Source: Candidatus Omnitrophota bacterium (GTDB lineage Bacteria > Omnitrophota > Omnitrophia > Omnitrophales > Aquincolibacteriaceae). Taken from it: a DNA stretch of 42,285 nt. The number at the start of each line of letters is the position of its first letter. Position 1 is the first letter of the stretch. Positions 30,837 through 38,908 of the stretch are shown piece by piece. Below the pieces are notes generated by a model. It searched no databases and was not told the origin of the DNA. It was given only the letters and a program-made list of their open reading frames with translations. The stretch is from positions 1 through 42,285 of the forward strand of contig JAQTOZ010000004.1 in assembly GCA_028713205.1 (NCBI GenBank), read 5' to 3'. Made by a program: the position numbers and the translations under genes.

Positions 30837-31766
30837 TCAGTGCCCATGTTCATCATGAAGTTCTTCTTTCATCAATTCCGATTTCAGGTAAAAGCTGCCT
30901 CGTCCCACCACTTTTTCACCCTCCCCCAGTCCCTCCAAAACTTCAATCTGTTCTTCCGATTGCCTGCCGGGACGGATCTCCCTGACATGAAATTCATCAC
31001 CGGCTTGTTCATCCTGCACAAACACAACCGTCTTCGCTTCAAGGGTCTGGACGGCATCATGGGGGATCACAAAAACAGGCTCACCGGATGGCTCTTCGAT
31101 TTGCCCGGTCACAAACATTCCGAACTTCAACAAATGCTCCTCATTTTTAACCTGCACACGAATTTTGATCGTCCTCGTCGTTTCATCCACGCTCGGCGAA
31201 ATAAAGACAATGGCCCCTTCAAAATGTTGGTCGGGATAAGCCACAGAGCCCACCCTCACTTTCTGTCCGAGTTTGATTTTGGAGATGTCTTTCTCGTAGA
31301 CATTAAAACTCGCCCGCAACAAGTCGGGATCCGCCACGGTCACGATCGACGTCAGTTGATCGACGGACTCGCCCGGTTTGACATAGCGCGCCATAACGAT
31401 CCCGTGAATCGTTGAATCTAATGGAATGGTTTTTCCGCCTTTCGTCTCAACCGAAGCCAACGGCGTCCCTTTTTCCACGGTTGCGCCGATTTCTTTAAAA
31501 AACGCCTTCAAGATTCCCGGCTCCGGCGACGTCACATGTGCGACGGTTTCCGTTTCCTTCGCAATTTCGCCGGACACCTCGATGAAGTCCCGAAACGGCT
31601 GCGCATGGACCGGAAGGACCTCGAAGTCAATTAACTTCCGGGATGCCTCGGACATACGGACGATGCCTTCCTCGTCGTGTTCCGGCTCCGTGTGAATGTC
31701 CTTCTTCCCGCATCCGCAACCGGTCACCATGACCGTTACGAAACATAGTATGATGAAGATCCTCAT
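30837..31766 (-). CDS. czcB: RND efflux periplasmic adaptor (membrane fusion) lipoprotein
   Basis: Lipobox VTGCGC, HlyD/MFP-type VEKGTPLASVE...GIVMARYVKPGESV; located directly upstream of czcA. Confidence 0.88.
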   Translation of the reverse strand: MRIFIILCFVTVMVTGCGCGKKDIHTEPEHDEEGIVRMSEASRKLIDFEVLPVHAQPFRDFIEVSGEIAKETETVAHVTSPEPGILKAFFKEIGATVEKGTPLASVETKGGKTIPLDSTIHGIVMARYVKPGESVDQLTSIVTVADPDLLRASFNVYEKDISKIKLGQKVRVGSVAYPDQHFEGAIVFISPSVDETTRTIKIRVQVKNEEHLLKFGMFVTGQIEEPSGEPVFVIPHDAVQTLEAKTVVFVQDEQAGDEFHVREIRPGRQSEEQIEVLEGLGEGEKVVGRGSFYLKSELMKEELHDEHGH

Positions 31767-33028
31767 GGTTTGACTCCTTCCGGAATGGGTGTCGCTTGAA
31801 TGGCCCTTTCAAGGTCCGCCACTTTTTCTTTGTAATTTTTTAAAGCGGTAAAGTACGCAAGCCGCGTTTCTTTGATGGTCTTAATGTTTTCAAGATAGCC
31901 CAGAAAGGGCATTTCGCCTTCTTCGTATTGGATCGTCACTTGCCTTAAAAGTTCATTGGCCCCTTCCAGGGCCTTTTTCTGAAGCGCAACCTGCTTGTCG
32001 GTCAATTCGGCATCCAAAAATGCGCGGTAAACATCGAGGCCGATGTTTTTTTTCAGAGCTTCTAATTTGATTTCCTGTTTTTCTTTCTCCGCTTTCGCTT
32101 TTTTGATTTCACCGAGATTAAAACCCCAGAGCGGATAGGATGCCGATAACAGGATGGCGGTATCGTTCTCATAGTCTTCGGTCGTACGCTCGACGCCGAT
32201 GGACATTTGCGGAAAGACCGTTTTGAGCAGTGCCGCCCAAAATCCTTTTTTGCGTGTCGAAAGGATTGTCGTTTCATTTTTCAAATCGACGCGATTTTCG
32301 AAAGCCCGCGCTTTCATGTCCTGATATTGATACTGCAGGGGTTCGTACTCGAGCGCATCCGACAACTCCAGCGCATCATCGATCGAACGGCCGATAAAAA
32401 GGTTCAATTCCCCTTTGGCGGCCTTCACATCCCTTTGGGTAATGAGCAGCTCGTTCTCGGCGCGCGAGACCTCGATCCTTGCCCGGGTCACATCACTCTG
32501 CAACGCATTGCCCGACTGGTACCGGGTCTGGACTTTGGAAAAGAATTGCCGGGTCGCGTTAAGATTTTCTTCCGCCGTCTGGACGGCTTTTTCAGCGGTA
32601 ATGATCGTGCCATAAATCGTGATCACGTCCCTCCTTATCTCTGCCCAGACGAGGTCAAGATTCCCTTGGCTGACTCGATAGTCATCGCGCGCCATCCTTC
32701 CCCGGAGAAACCGTGTCCCGATCGGATCCAGAGGCTGGCGAATGGAAAATGAATCGATTTTTCCTTCCCGGATCTGTTTCTCGTCTTTGGCATGCTTCTT
32801 CAAACCGCCGATGTCGATTTCCGCCTCTGGGGACGGCAATGCCTCGGCCTGTAGCCATGCACCGTGTGCGGCCAAGATATCCTGTTTGGCCTCCTGCATG
32901 ACCGGATGATGCAGGTATGCAAGCCGCAAGGCTTCTTGAAGGCTCAGAGGTCCGTTGCCGGCCGGTTCAGCGGCCACCGGCCCGCTGACCGCAAGCATCA
33001 ATAGGAACAACCAACGTATATTTCTCAT
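31763..33028 (-). CDS. czcC: TolC/CzcC family outer membrane protein
   Basis: Signal peptide, LSLQEALRLAYLHHPVMQEAKQDILAAHG; OEP-type helical repeats. Confidence 0.88.
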   Translation of the reverse strand: MRNIRWLFLLMLAVSGPVAAEPAGNGPLSLQEALRLAYLHHPVMQEAKQDILAAHGAWLQAEALPSPEAEIDIGGLKKHAKDEKQIREGKIDSFSIRQPLDPIGTRFLRGRMARDDYRVSQGNLDLVWAEIRRDVITIYGTIITAEKAVQTAEENLNATRQFFSKVQTRYQSGNALQSDVTRARIEVSRAENELLITQRDVKAAKGELNLFIGRSIDDALELSDALEYEPLQYQYQDMKARAFENRVDLKNETTILSTRKKGFWAALLKTVFPQMSIGVERTTEDYENDTAILLSASYPLWGFNLGEIKKAKAEKEKQEIKLEALKKNIGLDVYRAFLDAELTDKQVALQKKALEGANELLRQVTIQYEEGEMPFLGYLENIKTIKETRLAYFTALKNYKEKVADLERAIQATPIPEGVKP

Positions 33029-33058
33029 AAATAGTCTTTCTCCGACAGCTTGTCGCCT

Positions 33059-33508
33059 TTAAGCTGAATACGGATATTCAAATTGCAGTTTTTCGAGATG
33101 ACAGGTGTCTCTGCCTTTAACAAGCGTCACCGTTGCCTTAAATCGCGTGACGTCGTCGAGTCGGACGCTCCCTTCGAGATGTCCGGCCGTGCGCCCCGGA
33201 ATAAACAGATGTTTTGTGTTCCATAAATTTAACGTCCAGTTTTTACCGGAATCCGTAACGATGTCGACCGTTGCATAGTAGGAAAAATCCTTGGGCTCCA
33301 GATGATGATCGAAGGCATAGAGCTGAATCAGCCATACCCCGCCCTGCGGGATAGCCACAAATTCAAGATACCGGGGCACACCCTCGTTGATCTGCACCAT
33401 GGGGCCGCCGTGCGGTCCATGTTGTTCGAGCGTTGTGATTTGATGACGGAAGAATGAGCACCCGGAAAATATCAGTAAAAACAAGCAAAGCATAGACGAT
33501 TTTGTCAT
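33059..33508 (-). CDS. Small lipoprotein with HGPHGG motif, probable metal-binding accessory of the Czc operon
   Basis: MTKSSMLCLFLLIFSGC lipobox; EQHGPHGGPMVQINEGVPRYLEFVAIPQ. Start preceded by AAGGGGAA. Confidence 0.6.
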   Translation of the reverse strand: MTKSSMLCLFLLIFSGCSFFRHQITTLEQHGPHGGPMVQINEGVPRYLEFVAIPQGGVWLIQLYAFDHHLEPKDFSYYATVDIVTDSGKNWTLNLWNTKHLFIPGRTAGHLEGSVRLDDVTRFKATVTLVKGRDTCHLEKLQFEYPYSA

Positions 33509-33568
33509 GCGATTCCCCTTTTTCGGACAGATTGATCCCGATTTCGGGATTAGAAGCAAACGATCCGT

Positions 33569-33871
33569 TTAGAGGAACTTCGGTGGCCGGAAAATCGCCG
33601 TTACCGGAGGCGTGATGGAAACATCCATGGCCTGGTCCGGATAAGGATGTTGAGGGACGAATAAATCATCAAAAAAAGACACGGACGGCGCAACCCACTT
33701 GTGATGCATCAAATGGCACATAAAACAGCAATGAGATTGGTCATCCTGCGAATGGCAAATCAGCACGCAAGCAGCGTCGTGCGCAATCGCGGGTTCAACC
33801 GCAACGCACTGAATGACACCGGCAAGCGCAATGATTCCAAGAAATAAATGGATTCGCTTTTTAATTTTCAC
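33569..33871 (-). CDS. Small secreted Cys/His-rich protein at the head of the Czc operon
   Basis: Signal peptide ending ...AIAHD, then CVLICHSQDDQSHCCFMCHLMHHKW; C-terminal RPPKFL. Confidence 0.6.
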   Translation of the reverse strand: MKIKKRIHLFLGIIALAGVIQCVAVEPAIAHDAACVLICHSQDDQSHCCFMCHLMHHKWVAPSVSFFDDLFVPQHPYPDQAMDVSITPPVTAIFRPPKFL

Positions 33872-33883
33872 GGGATCCAGAAT

Positions 33884-33913
33884 AGCACAAACGATTGTTT
33901 GGATCAGTCAATT
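33884..33913 (-). promoter_or_regulatory. Candidate promoter (TTGACT - 18 bp - TGCTAT) with CAAACAATCGTTTG dyad in the spacer
   Basis: Read on the - strand upstream of 33871; 14 bp dyad at 33890-33903. Confidence 0.4.
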
Positions 33914-34042
33914 TTTTTGAATCGATCAGTGCCCGGAATACAAAATTTCCCGGGATTTATCATGGCGAGAAGCCATCTCCATCGGCGATCTGATTCTGCC
34001 CTTCTTGCAGGCCGGCGGGCATTCGGCTCTTCAATGTCCGTA

Positions 34043-34204
34043 TCAAATGAAAAGATTGACGTTACCGTTCTCCGCATTGGCAAGGTCCATGGCCACCCCG
34101 CCCGCTTCGACACCGTCGATCAGCTCTTCCATTTTGATCCCCATGAGATCCATCGACATGGTGCAAGCGACCCGCCGGACTTGTCGATCACAAAGAACAT
34201 AAAA
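34043..34204 (-). pseudogene. C-terminal remnant of a DsrE/DsrF-like sulfur-carrier family protein
   Basis: - strand reading from the aminotransferase stop: FYVLCDRQVRRVACTMSMDLMGIKMEELIDGVEAGGVAMDLANAENGNVNLFI*. ACxMSMDLMGIKxEELIDGVExGG is characteristic. No N-terminal half is present. Confidence 0.7.
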
Positions 34205-35272
34205 CTATAGAACATTGACTTTCTTCATCGCCTCTTGAATGCGGCCGAGACCTTCTTCGATTTGTTTGATATCGAGGGCATAACTGAGGCGAATGCGGTC
34301 CGGCGCACCGAACCATTCCCCCAGGTACGTGATGACTTGATAGTCTTGATAGAGAAGACTCAAAAACTTCCTCGCATTTTTACACTTGGGCAGAACGTAA
34401 AAAGCCCCTTCGGGCTTCCAGAGATCGAATCCCAGATTTAGGAGTCCTTCATAAATATAATCCCGCCGCTGGCGCCAAATCTTCTGCTGCCGGTGAATAT
34501 ATTCTTTGGGTGCTTTCATCGCCGACAGCGCCATGTCCTGTCCCACGAGATTTGTGTTCATGGAGGTATGTGTTTTCATTTCACACACCCCTTCGACCAC
34601 CGATTTGTCGCTGCTCCACAAATAGCCGACGCGGACACCGCACATGCAATAAGTCTTGGAAAAGGAATTGACCGTAATCACATGATTACCGTGAATATGG
34701 TAATTTTCGCGTTCATAGATCAGATCTTTGTACACTTCGTCGGAAACCACGTAAACTCCGAGCTTCTGCGTCACCTTTTCGATGGTCTTGAGTGTTTCGA
34801 TCGCTTCAACACGCCCCGTCGGATTGGACGGCGAGTTGATTAAAACCGCTTTGCACTTCCCTATCTTTTTTTTGAAATCCTCGATGTCGATACGGCCGTC
34901 GATAAGATCCGTAAAGACCGGGACCATGCCCGCCATTTGGATAATGGGCAGATAGGAATAATAATAAGGCCGCGGCAGGAGCACCTTTTGGCCTTTTCCC
35001 CACGAGCGGAAAATCAGGTCCAAGGCCTCGGAGGCCCCGTTGGTAATCACGAAATTTTCCGCGGTCGAACCCGGATACTCGTGAGCCAGCTTCTCCCGGA
35101 GCTTGATCTCGCCCTGAATCAACCCGTAGCGGAGGTCCCGGGTCAAATCGACGCCTTCGAACGTTTCTTTGGGGGGCGGAAGGTCCGGCTGCCCGGAGCC
35201 AAAACTGATTACCCCGGGGCCTTGCTTGCCGATAAAATCGGCGGGACTTTTCAATTTAAGAATTTTTGTCAT
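34205..35272 (-). CDS. Pyridoxal-phosphate dependent aminotransferase, class I/II
   Basis: VITNGASEALDLIFRSW, VLINSPSNPTGRVE, YVVSDEVYKDLIYE, TVNSFSKTYCMCGVRVGYLW (PLP Lys). Confidence 0.94.
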   Translation of the reverse strand: MTKILKLKSPADFIGKQGPGVISFGSGQPDLPPPKETFEGVDLTRDLRYGLIQGEIKLREKLAHEYPGSTAENFVITNGASEALDLIFRSWGKGQKVLLPRPYYYSYLPIIQMAGMVPVFTDLIDGRIDIEDFKKKIGKCKAVLINSPSNPTGRVEAIETLKTIEKVTQKLGVYVVSDEVYKDLIYERENYHIHGNHVITVNSFSKTYCMCGVRVGYLWSSDKSVVEGVCEMKTHTSMNTNLVGQDMALSAMKAPKEYIHRQQKIWRQRRDYIYEGLLNLGFDLWKPEGAFYVLPKCKNARKFLSLLYQDYQVITYLGEWFGAPDRIRLSYALDIKQIEEGLGRIQEAMKKVNVL

Positions 35273-35341
35273 TGATAAAACCTTTCCCCTCATCCATTTG
35301 TGGCCATAACATCACCGAAACCGTCATATTCTCGAGGATGC

Positions 35342-35364
35342 CACTCAACCAAAAGGGTTGAGTG
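35342..35364. repeat. Perfect hairpin beside tRNA-like copy A
   Basis: cactcaacc-aaaag-ggttgagtg, 9 bp arms. Confidence 0.8.
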
Positions 35365-35380
35365 CTCGCCCTGCCGGCTC

Positions 35381-35399
35381 GGAGTGGGATACGGGAATC
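35381..35399 (-). repeat. tRNA-Gly 3'-end-like fragment, copy A
   Basis: + reads ggagtgggatacgggaatc; - reads GATTCCCGTATCCCACTCC, resembling a T-arm/acceptor 3' half. Confidence 0.55.
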
Positions 35400-35481
35400 T
35401 TGAATCCGTAACCGCAACTATAGAAGATGTAATGCATTATATTGATTCTTATTAATTTCGCTACGGTTTTCGCTACATGGA

Positions 35482-35610
35482 TTAGAGACCGCTTAATTTC
35501 AGCGCTTCCATGGGCCCCGATTCGGTCGGGTGTGAATAATAATCGTTCATCACCCGTTCGTCCATACATCCCGTAATTTGCATGATGTCTTTCTTCGTAG
35601 CAATGTCATA
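35482..35610 (-). pseudogene. Orphan C-terminal coding remnant, possibly tyrosine recombinase
   Basis: - frame NYLKYDIATKKDIMQITGCMDERVMNDYYSHPTESGPMEALKLSGL*. Loosely resembles the GH...YxH end of tyrosine recombinases, with GC for GH and one extra residue. Confidence 0.3.
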
Positions 35611-35612
35611 TT

Positions 35613-35948
35613 TTAGGTAGTTGGAACTTTGCGCTCATAGACAAGATGATTAACAAGATGGCGGATGGCTGAAAGAGGATGCCGTACAAACATTCTGGGG
35701 CCTGAATACCGCATCACCATTATGATCCTTTGCCGCTGCTCCATCCTATAACAATGGATCGGGCACTTAGCGCAAACAGGCTTGTCCTCCCCGAATACGC
35801 AATTGTCCAACCGCGCATATGCATATCTTAAAAGCTCTGAGCACGGACCGCAGCAATCACGCCCCTCATAATCATGATTGTTTCCCCGGCAATAGATACG
35901 GATCATGTCTCGAAGTGTTTGTTTTTCGCGCAACAATTCGTTTCCCAT
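35613..35948 (-). CDS. YgbA-like 'nitrous oxide-stimulated promoter' family Cys-rich protein
   Basis: MIRIYCRGNNH...CCGPCSELLRYAYARLDNCVFGEDKPVCAKCPIHCYRMEQRQRIIMVMRYSGPRMFVRHPLSAIRHL. Confidence 0.85.
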   Translation of the reverse strand: MGNELLREKQTLRDMIRIYCRGNNHDYEGRDCCGPCSELLRYAYARLDNCVFGEDKPVCAKCPIHCYRMEQRQRIIMVMRYSGPRMFVRHPLSAIRHLVNHLVYERKVPTT

Positions 35949-35965
35949 GGTGATCGTCGAGAATC

Positions 35966-36421
35966 TTAAATCTTTTGAATGGGATATTGCTTCATTCTTT
36001 CAAAGATGTCGGCTCGTTCCGCATCATTGGCCAAATGATCAGTCATCGGATAAAGAATCGTTTCTTCTTTTTGATTATGCGCGCCAAGCACGGTCAGGAG
36101 CGTGGCTTCTTCAATTTCCGTACGCAGGTTCTGTCTTTCGACCTTCTCACGGATCGCACTGAGCGTTTCACGGATCTCTCGATGTTCCATCCTCATCACG
36201 ACCGTCGGTCCTGAATCCCGCATCCCCGTTTTTGCTTCAAAAAGCGGAAAAAGCAATTCTTCTTCCCATACGATATGCCGTTCGAGTCCCCATTGAAATG
36301 TTTTAAACGCATCGACAGCTTGCTTAACAGCCGATAATTTCAAAGTTTGGTAAGTGCGAAACAATCCATCTAAACGGTTATGATCATCTTGGAAATATTT
36401 TGAGATTTGCGGTATTGACAT
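35966..36421 (-). CDS. Hemerythrin HHE-domain protein
   Basis: DDHNRLDGLF, HIVWEEELLFPLFE, MRMEHREIRE, LGAHNQKEETILYPMTD. Start MSIPQISKYF preceded by GGGG. Confidence 0.85.
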   Translation of the reverse strand: MSIPQISKYFQDDHNRLDGLFRTYQTLKLSAVKQAVDAFKTFQWGLERHIVWEEELLFPLFEAKTGMRDSGPTVVMRMEHREIRETLSAIREKVERQNLRTEIEEATLLTVLGAHNQKEETILYPMTDHLANDAERADIFERMKQYPIQKI

Positions 36422-36466
36422 GATCACACCCCTTTTCAATTAAATTTCCATGACTCGCTTTCTTTT

Positions 36467-36898
36467 TTACCTCTTGATTTCGATTTCTTCATAAAACTCT
36501 ACCAACTCCGACAAACACGTTGATTCGAGGTTTAACAACAAACTTTGTTTGGTCTCTTCCCATGTGCTGTGGAGCAAACAAGGCTTTCGACAATTACATT
36601 TCGAGGAACCCAAGATACACGGCTCAAAGGTTTTCTCTCCGTCAACGGCCTTGATGATTTCCAAAATACTGACCTTATCAGGTTTCCTGCAAAGACGATA
36701 ACCGCCGCCATTCCCAGGGACGGCCTCAAGATAACCACCCCGAACAAGCGATTGAAATACCTTTCGTGCAAAAGACTCTGGGATCTTTGTCTTCCGGCAT
36801 ATTGACTGCGCCGTTTTATTAGACCCGTTTTCTACCGCCGCAAGATAAAGAAACGCCCGAATGGCATATTCACAACCCTTCGAGTAAAGGCGAAACAT
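36467..36898 (-). CDS. Rrf2-family transcriptional regulator, NsrR/IscR-like with Cys cluster
   Basis: MFRLYSKGCEYAIRAFLYLAA...IPESFARKVFQSLVRGGYLEAVPGNGGGYRL, then CILGSSKCNCRKPC. Confidence 0.88.
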   Translation of the reverse strand: MFRLYSKGCEYAIRAFLYLAAVENGSNKTAQSICRKTKIPESFARKVFQSLVRGGYLEAVPGNGGGYRLCRKPDKVSILEIIKAVDGEKTFEPCILGSSKCNCRKPCLLHSTWEETKQSLLLNLESTCLSELVEFYEEIEIKR

Positions 36899-36913
36899 AT
36901 ATTTCAATCCTTC

Positions 36914-36974
36914 CATCATGGATTTTAATGTCCATGATGCAATTAATTCTACCCCTATGATTGTTATTTGTAAA
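36914..36974 (-). promoter_or_regulatory. Promoter and operator of the Rrf2 cassette: TTTACA - 17 bp - TAGAAT plus dyad CATCATGGA-N8-TCCATGATG
   Basis: -35 at 36969-36974, -10 at 36946-36951, perfect 9+9 bp inverted repeat at 36914-36939 around the predicted +1. Confidence 0.65.
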
Positions 36975-37027
36975 TGGATACAACTCAGAGGAACCTGATC
37001 CCCCGCGCCTTATGGAGCGCTCACTTA

Positions 37028-37093
37028 GCAGGATTGCTGCAAGTTTTGGCTGGGATTAAAACTGGGGAAAAAGTGATGGAGCGGGATACGGGA
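37028..37093. repeat. 66 bp direct repeat, copy B, ending in the tRNA-Gly-like 3' fragment
   Basis: gcaggattgctgcaagttttggctgggattaaaactggggaaaaagtgatggagcgggatacggga; matches 41890-41955 at 64 of 66 bases. Confidence 0.95.
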
Positions 37094-37465
37094 TCCCGCA
37101 TACCCCATTTTTTAAGTGGAAGAACTGCAATAAGTTACAAACAGACGATCCTTAAATTAAAAAAACCTACCACCTAATTATGTGAACACTATTGAGTTTC
37201 AGCTAAACTCCCCCGCCTGGCCGACTTTCGGAGTTGGTTGGTGACTTCGGGCGAGGTGGAAAGCCTCAAGATTCTGACAAAAGAACTTCCATTGATTATT
37301 TCTTAATTGCTCATATGCCCAGGCTCTACATAGCGGAGTGCTTCACATAATAGATAAAAAGCAACACGGGCCAGGAAAAATCTAGAAGCCCTGTATAGAA
37401 ACATCTGGATTACGGCCGTAATCGTCGGCCACGGTAATAGCATACCACCCGTCGAGACACTTCCC

Positions 37466-38908
37466 CTAAGACAACCTGTCCAGAATCTCGGGCAGCGAAA
37501 CCAACACGAACGTCGTCTGCCGATCGGATAATGCGTACGGGATAATAAGCGTATCCCCATGGATCATGGCGCCGCACGAATAAACGACGTTGGGAACATA
37601 CCCGGAACGGCTTTGAACTTTCCAATGAATAAGCGGTTCGCTCAATCTGCCGAGTACGCGCGAAGGGTCATCGCGATCAAGCAGAGCCGCGCCGATCGAA
37701 TATTGATGCAGCGGGCCAACCCCATGGGTCAAAAGAAGCCACCCGCGATCAGTCTCGATGGGAGAACCGCAATTTCCGATCTGCACAAACTCCCAGGGAT
37801 ACAAAGGCTCCATGATCGGGACGGCTTCACGCCAGAAATGAATATTATCGGAATACATGAGGAAAAGCCGCTCATTGTCGTTCCGGGAGATCATCGCGTA
37901 ACGGCCGTTTATCCTGCGCGGGAACAAAGCCATCCCTTTGTTGACCGCCGCTCTGCCGTTCAAGGTAATCATTTTAAAATGAATGAAATCCTCTGTCTCC
38001 ATGATCTGCGGGAGTATGACCTTTCCGTCATACGCCGTATAGGTAGCATAGTATTTTCCGCTTCCGTCATCGCCCTTAAAGAAAACGAAACGCGCATCCT
38101 CCATGCCGTTCTGCTCACTGGGCGACATCGGAAACAGAACACGCTCTGAAAGCACAAACCGCGGATCGAAAGTGGCTTCGTAATTACATCGCGCGAGCCA
38201 TAGGATCTTTTCACAGGTAAGCCTGTCGGTTTGAGTTATCGGATGATGATCGAGAGTATAAGTATTGACCTTATCCTGCAGCTGCGCCATGGTAAACTCG
38301 GCCGGTAAAGGATCTATCAAATGTTTTGAGCAGTCATTCGCCAGACCCATTTCATAGAGTTTTCCCATGAAACATACCTTATCATACCGAGCGTTGGGTT
38401 TTGGTTCTGAGGTACAAGCGAAACTGGAAGCCTTATCGATCGATAGAAAACCCCGGTGATCAATGATCCCCGAACGGAATACCAAGGCGGATATGTGCCC
38501 TTCACTCGTCGCGCGTAAAGAAATAATGACACGTAATGAACCGCGGGGTATTCCGCACTGATCGGGATGCGCAACAATGGAGGGATTGAAGAGCGCCGTT
38601 GATTCATACGAACGTTCACCGATAAAATACGCTCCGATGAGGAGCCTGTGCGCTTTGGATGGCTGGAAATCGGAAGGCATACATGCGCGGATGGCTTCAA
38701 ATTGGCGTTCAAGGCTGACATCAAAATCATGGTGCCGTGTCGAAAAATCGCCCATCACTTTCTTTAGCTCTTCTTCGGCGGCGGATTCGTCAAGCTCCAT
38801 AACGCGCGCAATGATCCGCGGAACGCGTGATTGATCGGCGGGGATACACGGCCGGATGATGACACGCTCACGATCAGGGGTGATGACTATACCGGTATCT
38901 TTTATCAT
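37466..38908 (-). CDS. Glycoside hydrolase family 130-like (beta-mannoside phosphorylase type)
   Basis: NGMEDARFVFFKGDDGSGKYYATYTAYDG, NCGSPIETDRGWLLLTHGVGPLHQYSIGAALLDRDDPSRVLGR. Confidence 0.8.
   Translation of the reverse strand: MIKDTGIVITPDRERVIIRPCIPADQSRVPRIIARVMELDESAAEEELKKVMGDFSTRHHDFDVSLERQFEAIRACMPSDFQPSKAHRLLIGAYFIGERSYESTALFNPSIVAHPDQCGIPRGSLRVIISLRATSEGHISALVFRSGIIDHRGFLSIDKASSFACTSEPKPNARYDKVCFMGKLYEMGLANDCSKHLIDPLPAEFTMAQLQDKVNTYTLDHHPITQTDRLTCEKILWLARCNYEATFDPRFVLSERVLFPMSPSEQNGMEDARFVFFKGDDGSGKYYATYTAYDGKVILPQIMETEDFIHFKMITLNGRAAVNKGMALFPRRINGRYAMISRNDNERLFLMYSDNIHFWREAVPIMEPLYPWEFVQIGNCGSPIETDRGWLLLTHGVGPLHQYSIGAALLDRDDPSRVLGRLSEPLIHWKVQSRSGYVPNVVYSCGAMIHGDTLIIPYALSDRQTTFVLVSLPEILDRLS

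Noticed and set aside
35345-35569. 74 aa - strand ORF covering copy A and the recombinase-like remnant
   Set aside because: Wrong frame; the more protein-like reading is the overlapping frame ending at 35482.
37186-37310. Short + frame VSAKLPRLADFRSWLVTSGEVESLKILTKELPLIIS* and a GAGTTT-cagct-AAACTC hairpin
   Set aside because: Too short and without family resemblance to call a gene remnant; the hairpin alone is weak.
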